Part shown: positions 37,704 to 47,505 of the stretch, piece by piece
Layout of the letters: each line of letters begins with the position of its first letter
How positions within the stretch are numbered: position 1 is the stretch's first letter
Source: Ignelater luminosus
Lineage: Eukaryota; Arthropoda; Insecta; Coleoptera; Elateridae
Length of the DNA stretch: 64,000 nt
Assembly (NCBI GenBank): GCA_011009095.1
Contig: VTPC01001018.1
Location: 62,001-126,000, forward strand
Direction: 5' to 3'
Notes under the pieces: model-generated
Database searches by the model: none
Seen by the model: only the letters and a program-made list of their open reading frames with translations
What the model was told of the DNA's origin: nothing
Made by a program: the position numbers and the translations under genes

Positions 37704-39440
37704 TCAGCCTCCTATTTTAAAATCAACAGGTTTCTCATCACAATGAATGCGGACATGTCTATGTAAATGGTTTTTTTGTGAGCACTTATAAGTACACATT
37801 TCACATTCAAAAAGATTCTCATCACTGTGATACTTCATATGGTTTTTCAAAGTACTGTTCCTTGCAAATTTATAACCACACACGTTACATTCGAAAGGTT
37901 TTTCCCCACTATGAATGCGCATGTGTACTTTTAAATTATCTGTTGTCGTGCATCTGTAGCTGCAAATTTTACACTTGAAAGGTTTCTCCCCAATGTGGAA
38001 ACGAATATGTCTACGTAAACCACTTGTATTTACAAACTTATGACTACAAATGCTGCATTCAAAAGGTTTTTCCCCGCTATGAATGCGCATATGTATATCT
38101 AGACTGCTCTGTAATTTGCATCTATAACTGCAAATCTTACACGCAAAAGGTTTCTCATCACTATGAAGACGAATGTGTTTGTTTAAGTAGCTTTTTGTTG
38201 AGAATCTCTGATTACATATTTTACATTCAAAGGGTTTCTCTCCGCTATGAGTACGCACATGTGTTTGTAAACTACTTTTTTGGGTAGATCTGTAACCACA
38301 TACTTGACATTCAAAGGGTTTCTCTCTATTATGAATAAGCATATGCTTTTCCAAACCGGTTTTCTGCGTGGATCTATAACAACAAATTGTACATTCAAAA
38401 GGCTTCTCTCCAGTATGAATACGCATATGTGTCTCCAAATACTGTTTCAGTGTAAATCTAAAACTGCAAATTTTACACTGAAAAGGTCTTTCTCCGGTAT
38501 GAATACGAATATGTCTGCGTAGACTACTTCTTGTTGTGGACTTATAACTACATATATCACAATTGAAAGGCTTTTCCCCACTATGAATACGCATATGTAC
38601 TATTAAAGCGTTTTTTCTTGCACATTTATGACCACATAAATAACATTCAAAAGATTTCACCCCACTGTGAACATCCATAATATGTGTTTTTAAGTGACCT
38701 TTTGTTGTGAATTCATAACTGCAAATTTCACATTTAAATAGTTTTCCACCATTATGAACAAGCATATGATTTTGAAACTTATTTTTCTCTATGTATTTAT
38801 TACCACATATATTGCATTCAAAGGGTTTCACATTACTATGTAAAAGGCTATGCCTATCTAGACTGGCTTTTGTTGGAAATCTACGATCACACATGCTACA
38901 TTCATAATGCTTTGTGACATTATGACGATTAATATGTCTCTGTAAATTGCTTTTTGATGTACATTTATAGTCACATACATTACATTCAAAAGGCTTCTCA
39001 CCACTGTGAACCCGCATGTGTATTCCTAAATTACTTTTTTGTGTGCATTCATAACCACAAATTTTACACTCAAGAGGATTAATTCCATCATGAAGACGTT
39101 GGTGTATCTTTAAATTTGTTTTTGTTGTACCTTTATAAGTACAAGTCTTGCATTCAAAAGTTTTCTCACTACTATAAATAGGCATATGTTGAGATTCCAC
39201 TTTACTTCCTATTTGATGTTCTTCTGTACATAGAGATTCAGTGTCTATATGTTCAGTACCTATAAAAGATATATTTAAGTAATTTTGCAGGAAAGTGGTA
39301 CACACATAATCATTACTATCGTGCACTGGGAAACCTCCTACATTCTCCGATTTCGTTTCAGACTTTACTACTGGTTTACTTTCATGCTGATGTTGAGTAG
39401 AAGGTAAGAACGGAATTGCTAAACCCTCTTCAGACTTCAT
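37704..39440 (-). CDS. C2H2 zinc-finger protein, 17 fingers
   Basis: Intron-less 578-residue ORF on the minus strand, start ATG at 39440, stop TGA at 37706-37704. Residues 1-94 form an acidic, serine-rich N-terminus with no ZAD, BTB or KRAB domain; VKSE at 25-28 is a weak SUMO-site candidate. From residue 95 on, 17 consecutive C2H2 fingers follow at 28-residue spacing, most of the form FECxxCxYK---K--L--H---HSGEKP. The linkers of fingers 7 to 15 are close to the canonical TGEKP; the first six are looser (for example DGINP, NVTKH, NGGKL). Finger 6 has one extra residue between its histidines (HIMDVH). Such tandem arrays bind long DNA sites in the nucleus, usually as repressors. The gene ends just after finger 17. 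A short upstream exon cannot be excluded. It is tail-to-tail with TPPP-B. Confidence 0.93.
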   Translation of the reverse strand: MKSEEGLAIPFLPSTQHQHESKPVVKSETKSENVGGFPVHDSNDYVCTTFLQNYLNISFIGTEHIDTESLCTEEHQIGSKVESQHMPIYSSEKTFECKTCTYKGTTKTNLKIHQRLHDGINPLECKICGYECTQKSNLGIHMRVHSGEKPFECNVCDYKCTSKSNLQRHINRHNVTKHYECSMCDRRFPTKASLDRHSLLHSNVKPFECNICGNKYIEKNKFQNHMLVHNGGKLFKCEICSYEFTTKGHLKTHIMDVHSGVKSFECYLCGHKCARKNALIVHMRIHSGEKPFNCDICSYKSTTRSSLRRHIRIHTGERPFQCKICSFRFTLKQYLETHMRIHTGEKPFECTICCYRSTQKTGLEKHMLIHNREKPFECQVCGYRSTQKSSLQTHVRTHSGEKPFECKICNQRFSTKSYLNKHIRLHSDEKPFACKICSYRCKLQSSLDIHMRIHSGEKPFECSICSHKFVNTSGLRRHIRFHIGEKPFKCKICSYRCTTTDNLKVHMRIHSGEKPFECNVCGYKFARNSTLKNHMKYHSDENLFECEMCTYKCSQKNHLHRHVRIHCDEKPVDFKIGG

Positions 39441-39890
39441 TGTTAGGTTTTATGTAACATCAACCTTTTACAAATTTTTCTCAGGATCGGTTCTGCAAGT
39501 TAACAGTGTTTTTGATTATAATTGATCTCATGCTCCATTGGATTGTTTATTTTTATAAGAACGGTAAACCTCGTAAACCTCCAGCAGTTTACATCCCAAA
39601 TCTGGAGGACCCGTTTAGAGAACATTGCGACGTTGCCAGACTTCCTCATGCCATTAGATCTAGATGTCATTAGGAAAAGATCCCATTATGCCTAAACAAC
39701 TAAAATAAAACATTTTAAAGCCAAAACTACTAAACAAATAAACTGCACATAACTAATTTAACTAAAAACAGGCGTAGAACTACGTTTCTTTCTTTTGATA
39801 GATAACGTAAACGGTTTATAAACAGAGAACTAGACAGAACTACCCCCATCTTAAGCGCCATTTTACGTTGACAAATCTATAAATACTATT
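39441..39890 (-). other. Upstream region of the zinc-finger gene
   Basis: Likely promoter and 5' UTR of the minus-strand zinc-finger gene. It includes a GC-richer stretch at 39570-39670. No clear TATA box or upstream exon could be assigned. Confidence 0.3.
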
Positions 39891-41020
39891 CAGGTTTAAT
39901 AAGTGCATTCTGTTGTGCAAACCAAGAATTACAGCATCGAAAACATCAACAATTAGGTGTTTTAAAAATACATAAGTAAACAAAGCAGGGTAAAAACCTA
40001 ATTGTAACATACACGCTTTCACGGTGGCGAGAAACCTTTTCAGTGTAATGTGTGGGATTGTAAATACACAGGATGCATTTCTTGTCCACACTAATCATTC
40101 TAGCATCAAAGTCATTGAGAACAAACAAATAAAACGCTTTAAAACCCAATATATAACTATCCGCGTCTTATCCTCTAGTTTATGTTCCCAAATCTAAAAA
40201 TCGTATTTAGGTTTAAAAGCGCGTTTTGCTTGTTTAAGTTCTATTATTCTAGCGTCACATTCATTAACAGTAAAGGCTTCTCGTCACTGTGAATGCCTAT
40301 ATGTCGTACTTTTGCACAGTTAAAGTGTTTTATTTGTTTATTTAATATTAAAACGTTTAATTGTTGATATCTGTGATATCAGTTATATGAACAAGAAAAC
40401 GCACTTTTAAACCTAAATACGATTTTTAGATTTGGGAACATAAACTGGAGGATGAGATGCGGGTAGTTATATGTTGAGTTTTAAAGCATTTTATTTGTTT
40501 GTTTATTTGTGAGACACCTAGTTCTTCATGGCTTTGATGCTGGGATCATTGGTTTGAACAAGTAAGTTTACCCTGTGCGTTTACAATCCCATACCTTAGA
40601 CTGAAGAGGTTCTTCGTCACTGTGAAGGCGTGTATGTTGCAGTTCTGCATACAGTTTAAAATCGTTTTACTTGTTTATTTATTTTAAAACTCCTAACTGT
40701 TAATGGCTGTGATGCTAGAATAATTGACTGGAACAAGAAAACTCACTTTTAAAATTCTTTCGCATTTCTAAAATAAAATTTTTACATTTGGGAACATAAA
40801 ATGGAGGATGAGATGCGGGTAGTTATATGTTGAGTTTCAAAGCGTTTTATTTGTTTGTTTATTTGTAGAACACCTAATTCTCAATGAAACTGATACTGAA
40901 GTCATTAGTCAAGTCAACAAGAAAATGCAAACTCTGCATTTACAACCCCACATTACACTGAAAATGTTTCTCGCCATCGTAAAGGCGTACGTAGTTCTGC
41001 ATACAGTTTAAAAGCGTTTT
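39890..41020. repeat. Satellite-like array containing zinc-finger relics, with an inversion
   Basis: Units of about 340-360 bp. The first (about 39890-40250) is in plus orientation and contains HGGEKPFQCNVWDCKYTG at 40020-40075. Units on the minus strand carry HSDEKPL near 40280, HTRLHSDEEPLQSKVW near 40600-40640 and YDGEKHFQCNVG near 40960-40990. A shared flank (cgatttttagatttgggaac, then gatgagatgcgggtagttat) occurs at 40420-40475 and 40780-40832, and its reverse complement lies at about 40160-40205. Linker-plus-cysteine text similar to the adjacent gene suggests descent from a related zinc-finger gene. No open finger array remains. Confidence 0.75.
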
Positions 41021-41027
41021 ACTTGTT

Positions 41028-42150
41028 TATCAGGATTACATGAGCTGGAAGAGGATGCTGTGGAGTAGGGAATTTTAATTGTAAGCTGGTGTCAGCGAGA
41101 ACCAGGGAGATTCTTTGATTGGGAACACTGTGTGGTCATGTAATTTTGTTTCCTCTTTTTTCTAGCTTGAAAAACTTACATAAATCTTGTTAGGTAATCA
41201 GGCACCTGCAGGAACGTTTAATGCGTAACTCTCTTGCATTCCTGTAATCCTGATGACGACTGAACAAAATACTATATGAGCTATTGGAGAAAAATCTTTT
41301 AAAAGTCGCGTATAAAATTTACGGATTTGAAAGAGGATGCTGCGGAGAAGGGAATTTTAATTGTTAGTTGGTGCTAGCAAAAACCAGGGAGGTTCTTTGA
41401 TTGGTAACAGTGTGTGGTTATGTAATTTTCTTTCTTCTTTTCTCTAGCTTGAAAAACAAACGTAAATTTTGTTAGATAATTGGGCACCTGCAGAAACCTT
41501 TAGAGAGTAACCCTCTTGAATTTCTGTGATCCTGATGACGAATGAACAACATTCCATATGAGCTATTGGAGAAAAGCCTTTTTAAAAGTCACGTAAAAAT
41601 TCACGGATTCCTCATCAGGATTACATGAGCTGGAAGATGATGCTGTGGAGCAGGGAATTTTAATTGTGTTAAAAACACATAACTTTGTTATATTAGGGGA
41701 TTATAGTTTAGATACTTTAAGTTGGTAGGGACTGTTCTCTCTAGTGACAACTTCACGATGGGCGTGGAAGTAGAGGGATGAAATCGGAAGTGTCAACATG
41801 TAAAACGTTGATAATCGTTTGTTTACATTTTCATGATCAATAATATTGATGTATATTGTTTATGTAGTTTGTACACGAATTTAATAAAACTAGTAGTGAT
41901 AATAATTGTTAGTAAGTGCTAGAGAAGACCAAGTAGATTCTTTGATTGGTAACACTGTGGTTATGTAGTATTGTTTCCTCTTCTCTCTAGCTTGGAAAAC
42001 TAACGTAAATCTTGTTAATCAGACACCTGCAGAAGCGATTAAAACGTAACCATCTTGCATTTCTGAGATCCTGATGACGAATGAGCAAAATTCCATATGA
42101 GCTACTGGAGAAAAGTCTTAAAATTCGCCTAAAAATTTACGGACCTTGGT
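41028..42150 (+). repeat. Tandem repeat, three copies of about 290 bp
   Basis: Copies begin near 41028, 41321 and 41611. Shared landmarks: gaggatgctgtggagtaggg, then ttctttgattggtaacactgtg, then cctgatgacgaatgaacaa, then atgagctattggagaaaa. The third copy is split by the insertion at 41668-41902. Copies share roughly 85 percent by eye. Confidence 0.85.
41668..41902. mobile_element. 235-bp insertion with 7-bp target duplication
   Basis: It interrupts the third copy of the 290-bp repeat. The duplicated target taattgt flanks it at 41661-41667 and 41903-41909. The insert starts gttaaaaacacataac and ends actagtagtgataa. It has no ORF, no obvious terminal inverted repeats and no clear Pol III boxes, so the class is unknown. 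Confidence 0.7.
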
Positions 42151-42860
42151 GTTTTGGAACGATTGAGAACATTATTAAATAAACTAGCTCCATACAGTTT
42201 CGAAAGCGATTAAAAACTACACTTGAAACAGAACACTATAGAAATATTAGAAATAGAATCATTTTTATGCTATTATAATAATTATAAATTTATAATTATA
42301 ATAATTATAAATGCTAATTCGTTACTGCCAGGAAAAAACAGTTAAGTGTAAAATGGCTTTTTGTTTAAAATAGATGCAAAACCACTTTTTAATGCGACTT
42401 TGCAGATTCGTACTTGTATGGTTATGTCCATAACTTTTTAAAATACTTTTGGCGTTAATACACTCATGTGGTTATTACCAAACGACTGATATTAAGCAGA
42501 TTTATCCATGTTCAATTTTTGATTTATCTGTTCAACGAACTCCGAAGGAGTCGTTACTGAATTTGCGAAGTCTGTCTGTTCGTATGGCTGTATGTATGTC
42601 TGCATTTTTGTCAAATTCTGAAATTTTGACTTCAGATTTGGATTCTACATCAAAAACGTGGTATCTTCGTTTTTTGATAACTCTTCGGGAACATGGTCAA
42701 AATGGCGGTCGAAAATTAAAAAATTTTCAAAAAATTTTTTTTACTTTAGAATCGTATTCTAGGTCAAAAAATAAGGGTTAGGTATACTACAATGAAGATT
42801 CGGAGGAGAAGCTCTGAATGATTTTTACAAGCAGGCCCATTGCACTGCTTAGTTTTATTT
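42151..42860. other. Spacer with AT-rich palindrome, no gene seen
   Basis: A near-palindromic AT run lies at about 42270-42310. The 110-codon plus-strand ORF (42449-42781) is not recognised; it contains no domain I know. Confidence 0.3.
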
Positions 42861-42864
42861 ACCC

Positions 42865-43595
42865 TCGTGAACGAAAGCGCCCATTTGTGGAGGTCCATGT
42901 TGTTAACGACCAATTGGTTGCACTTTTAAGATCCTGATGTCAATCAAACGATATTAGGAAGAATTGTGTTTACCTCAAGACAAATAAAACCTGGGAGTTA
43001 CCCATTCTAAGAGTTCTGTTGAATTTCAGACGGCAAGTGGAAGCAAACAAAGTGTTTTAGGATTTGTGGAGCTACCTATTATTATTGATAAGACGGCCAA
43101 GACTCTTGAAGCTATTTGGGCATTGAGCTCATTTTAGGGGTAGATTTTGTCATATATTTAAAACTAGAACAGATTTGGGCATGGATTCCATACCATTTCT
43201 TTTCCTGACACGGTTAAGAGTAAAGAAAACTTAGACGATTCTCAGAGACAAACCCTAGAGGAATTGATTGTCCTTTAGTGGATCACCGGAGAGACTTTGG
43301 GTCAAACTGACAAAGTTATTCATAACATAGACACAGCTGCTGTTGCTTCAATTAAATAAAACCACTTTCCTATGTCGCCTTACATGTTGGAGCAACAAAA
43401 CGAAGAAATAGATGAAATGTTAAAGCTGGGAGTCATACTAGCTTCAAATTCATGGCGGAGTTCACCTATTGCTATCGTTAAGAAGAAGTTCGAAGAATTC
43501 CGGCAATGTCTTGATGGGAAAAGATTGGACGCAGTCACAAGACCTGATGCATAGCCGCTACCTGGTTATATGCTTACCGAAACGTACGTATAGCA
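42865..43595 (+). mobile_element. Ty3/gypsy pol relic (protease to RT start)
   Basis: Plus strand. RPFVEVHVVNDQLVALL (about 42875) resembles the start of a retroviral-type aspartic protease with its active site lost. The next pieces are VELPIIIDKTAKTLEAIWAL and a GVDFVIYLKLEQIW-type run. MSPYMLEQQNEEIDEMLKLG, then SNSWRSSPIAIVKKK, FRQCLDGKRLDAVTRPDA and PLPGY (43370-43570) match the first RT blocks of gypsy elements. It ends before the catalytic YxDD block. Confidence 0.75.
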
Positions 43596-43935
43596 AGGTG
43601 GATAGAGATGGCGCGTGATCGGTGCAGCTTCAAGCGCCGTATGCAGAACTGCAAAGAGTTATTGAGTAGTGTCCTAAGTAGCAAGTACAGACAGCGTAGC
43701 TATTTAGAACGCTTTGCTTAGTAGTGATTAAGTAATGTTCTAAACATTTTTAATGTGTATGCCTTATGTAGAATATGTTAAACTGTAATAGTTGTAATCA
43801 TAATTAGTAAAAAGACGTATTTTTCGAAATAGGGGTTTTTATTAAAAAATGTTAATGCATAGCAAAGTGTTCATACAAAGTAAAAGCATCAGATAAAATG
43901 CAACTACATGGTGATCATGAATAATAAAAATACTT
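43596..43935. other. Spacer, no gene seen
   Basis: Nothing recognisable beyond the end of the gypsy relic. Confidence 0.3.
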
Positions 43936-44255
43936 AGGGTTTCACAACCGATTTATCGAGGAACGATTGTAAATATTGAACCTTTTCTCTTCTCTTTGCG
44001 CAGGCAATGTCAGTAGTCGCGGTTACTTTTCTAATAATTTCGGGAAACAAGCGCACTCCAAGCGATACAGTGATGATTAGCCATCAGCCAATTAACTTGT
44101 TTCTGCAAAGCCGGGAGGAAAAATCGGAACAGAAAAGGTGGTTTGAAAATATAGTGTGCCCACTTCTGACTATCGTAAACTGATAGCTCTTTAGGACAAA
44201 ACTTCTTCTTAGCAACCATGAAACCCTGAACGTCCGCAACAGTCACGTTAAACAA
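43936..44255 (-). pseudogene. Relic of a transposon-associated arthropod ORF family
   Basis: Minus strand, MFNVTVADVQGFMVAKKKF, PKELSVYDSQKWAHYIFKPP, QVNWLMANHHCIAWS, then after a stop near 44031 an IIRKVTATTDIACAKRREKV, QYLQSFLDKSVVKP section. This order (VADVQGF, PKEL, H-LF-PP, W---N-HG--W--G, VY-KG--K---L) recurs as an unnamed family in insect genomes, seemingly mobile and with an exonuclease-like layout. I recall the pattern but cannot give a family name with certainty. Confidence 0.45.
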
Positions 44256-44259
44256 CCGT

Positions 44260-45895
44260 AGTAATACTGAATGTAGGTTAGTTTTTCAAAGTTTTATTAT
44301 AATGATCCTCTACCGTCAAGCGTACGTTTTAAAATTAATTCTTGACTACGACGTATGGGGACTCTGAAATTTTTTATCTGTGTTACTGTCATTGTCACAT
44401 TTGATAGTAGTTGTTTGTAAATTAGATTTTGGTATGTGTCTTGAAAGTTTGTTTACATAATTTGCTACATCGCAAGGTCTGATTATAAATTGGAGGATCT
44501 TTAATATGGTTAAGAACATAAGCTTTTGCGTATATCATGAAAATTATATTATTGAAATTGGATGGTACAGCTTCTTTTTCTAAAATGGTTTGGAAATCCT
44601 GTATAATGCTCTTACACTTGTTATCAATTGAATATGTCCAAGGTAAAAATCAACTTCTCTCTTCTGATGAATTAGACGGTAGTGAGGTATCATATATCAC
44701 TTTAATGTACCACGCCATCCACTTCAAATTAACAAAAATGAGATAAAAGAATCTTAAAAATCCCAAAACATACTCTATGAAGTGTCTACCTAACTGTGCC
44801 TGCTGCGGAATAAATAATTCTACATTTCCGATCACCGCGGCGTACAAGTAACCTTTTCTAAATTGACCGCCGCGTCGCCACACCGCTTACCGCTTTTGGT
44901 GTTACACTTCAGTTACTGAAACTTAAATAGAATTGAGTCTCGACAGTTGTTTTGGGTGATGACAAGTTTTAGTAGACTTGGAAACAAGTGATAAAATACT
45001 GCAATCATATTAGGGAAAACAACAGAACTATACAGGGTGGTCCAAGATTCCGCTCTAGCAAGATGATAGCTTTATGTTAGGAGATAAAAACAAATTGAGA
45101 GCAGAAAGCGATATGGTGTCTTTGGAAGCATAATCTAAAAATATCCTGAACTATACAGGGCGCTCGACTTGTTTGTGGTAGTATCTCACTTTATTTTTTC
45201 AAGTAGAACACCCGTATATTACTTCATTTTTGGATTTCTTATTATATGTAGATTCATTTTTATTACCATATGTATGGTCTAAATTGCACCGTTTTTGAGA
45301 TATTTATTAGTTTTGCGCTTTTTTAAAAAGTTTGAAATATCTCTGGAACTAAACAGGATTGGAAGATACGGTTGTTCATCGTGTTAAATACGGGCTGCTA
45401 CATCAATTGTGTTGCAAATAACTTTGTTAAAGATTACTATGGTTCCAATGTGGATCATAAAAATATTTATTTATTTATAAAGTAATTTATTATCTTTAGT
45501 AAAGTAAAAGAAATTCAATAATTTGAAGTTGTCCTGTTAATAGGCGGAGCTATTATGATACTAGACTGATGGCCGTTGCTAATGACCTGTGTGGCCCTAC
45601 ACCTTAAGTGTTGTATTTCTGTGCGCCAACTCCCCACCTATAGGATGCAGGCTAGATGATGTAGGCGGAGTACAAATACCTGAAATACACAAAAACTGCA
45701 AACTTTATTAATTTATTATAGCGAAGTCAATTATTTTATTTAATTTCTTTCTTCACTGTCGTATCTAGAATTTTATGCAGATTTAGAAAATGTTATCAAA
45801 ATACTAGGGTGCCATTTAAAAATTAAAAGTTGATATCAATTACGCGGAACTGGATAATTGAATTCATTTTGTTCTTGTCAGAATGTAGATAAAAT
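44260..45895. other. Spacer with short DNA-transposon termini
   Basis: No supported gene. Two TATACAGGG-type termini occur at 45033-45045 and 45144-45153, likely edges of short DNA-transposon fragments. A GC-richer patch lies at 45545-45670 and is unidentified. Confidence 0.35.
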
Positions 45896-45914
45896 AGTCT
45901 AACATGCCCCCAAG

Positions 45915-46398
45915 TAAAAAGTAAGTTAAATTAGAATAAAATTGGCTATTTTGGAGATCAATTTACTTATACTTTTGTTTTTTCAAAAAAGTTCACGGCC
46001 TACTAAATATTTGCTAAAAACGAAATTATTTTATTCTTTTAAGTGAAATATCCCAAAGACGAGCAAAGATAGAAAATGACAGCGAAGAGGGTGTTTTAGA
46101 AAATTTACTCCGAAACGCAAACAAATATTTTCGCAATTGTCTTTTGTTTTACTTCGGAGGTGGAACGTAAATCCAAACTTTTTCTAATGGAACGCTTAGT
46201 TGATTTCCATATTACTGCACAGCACGTCTTAAATGCTATTTAGTGATACATGGTTTGACATAGCTATTTTTTTGTTTTACCGAGTTATGAAGTAAAAAGC
46301 ATGCTATGACGTTAAACATACGAAAATCATTGATTTTTGTCAGACAAATTACAGTGGTTATGTAACAATTACTAAAACAAAAAAGACGCTTTTCAGAT
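45915..46398 (+). repeat. Left arm of a 0.5-kb inverted repeat
   Basis: Reverse complement of the arm at 49640-50110, with roughly 85 percent match by eye. Shared landmarks: aattggctattttggag, then gcctactaaatatttgctaa, then gtgaaatatccca, then ctcttcgct (as its complement), then acatggtttgacatagctat. Probably two copies of one transposon in opposite orientation. Confidence 0.8.
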
Positions 46399-46479
46399 AC
46401 TTTACTGAGCATTAACAGATAAGCATAAGATAAGCAGCTAATGCCCCGTAAAACATCTTCTGACCCGTTTCCAGTACGG

Positions 46480-47395
46480 TGAACGTCATATAGTTGACGT
46501 CTATGCTCAGGCGCCAAAATGTGACTCGCGCTCCACCCAGCGCTGGTCGGTCAGTGCTCGGGCGCCATATCTGTTAAGGGGGTTTACGCCCCCACCCCGC
46601 CCTTGATGTCGGACAAGGGCTCGTCGGGCAGCTACGCTGGAGATCCGGTGTGTCCAGGGGTCGATCAGCTGGAATAAAAGGGTGCAGAGCTTACAGTACA
46701 AATAAAACAACAACATAATCTATATTGTAGCAAGCCAGGAAATAAATTCAACACACAATATTTACAGGCAAGCGTCTACCCTCTACAGTTTATGTTTACT
46801 AGCCCAGGTAGTGCAGCAGGTCGGGGTACAATCAAAGGTCGGGTAGCAGGTTTCGATCGGTACGGGTGCCTCCGTAGGGCTAGGACCAAATTGCCGGTGT
46901 GGGGTTATTCAATAGATGTGGCTGGGGATTGCCGATGGGTCGTCCCCAACGCCCCGTCGGGGACGGAACTAAGGAGGAAGGACGGAGTTACCGGGCTGAT
47001 AACTTGAGCAGTGTTGCGACAAATTGTCTCAAACGCTCCACCGCAACACCGTCACTAGGGGAGACGGAACGGAGTTACCCAGCGGAGGCCAGTAGGCTCA
47101 ATCGTCAAGCCCTCACCGAGATAACTTGAGTAGTGTTGCGACAAAGCATCTCAACGCTCCACCACAACACCGTCACCAGGGAAACGGTATGGATAGTGAC
47201 AATAATCAGGCTAATATAGGAGGTAAAAGGTATATCAGTCGGAATGGAGAAGGCACCTATATGTTTACGGCTTACCAGGTACTTACACGGTCTGGAGCTG
47301 GCACTGCTTGGGGATGTAGCGGTCGGTTTGTTGGTTGGCTGCATTCAGCTACGTTTACAATAACTGCCTTGTTCTGGTCAGTCGCTTGATTATAC
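46480..47395. other. GC-rich block of unknown origin
   Basis: About 0.9 kb, clearly richer in GC than the rest of the window. It contains a 120-bp-spaced direct repeat (cttgagcagtgttgcgacaa at about 47004 and the near-copy cttgagtagtgttgcgacaa at about 47126, each followed by ctccaccgcaacaccgtca or a close variant). Several short ORFs exist in both directions, none recognisable. It is bounded by the left repeat arm on one side and a partial repeat copy at 47396 on the other. It may be an LTR or untranslated part of a retroelement, but no LTR pair was found. Confidence 0.5.
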
Positions 47396-47505
47396 AGTGT
47401 GTCCAAGCTAAGGATGCACAGCATAGGGATCTTGGAAACGGTAAGAGATACAGCATCGGTTAAATGGGATTAAAGTTGGCTATTTTCAGAGATATTTAAA
47501 AAAAA
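47396..47505 (+). repeat. Partial third copy of the inverted-repeat element
   Basis: Starts tatacagtgtgtccaagcta and runs through gatcttggaaacggtaagag to gttggctattttcagag. It aligns with the reverse complement of 50080-50195. This gives the likely element terminus, tacagtgtgtc. Confidence 0.65.

Noticed and set aside
37778-38522. Plus-strand ORFs with many H and C residues
   Set aside because: Antisense readings of the C2H2 array.
41028-42150. The gagctattggagaaaa word as a zinc-finger linker relic
   Set aside because: It could be read as a GEK-like linker, but the surrounding frame has no cysteine or histidine pattern.
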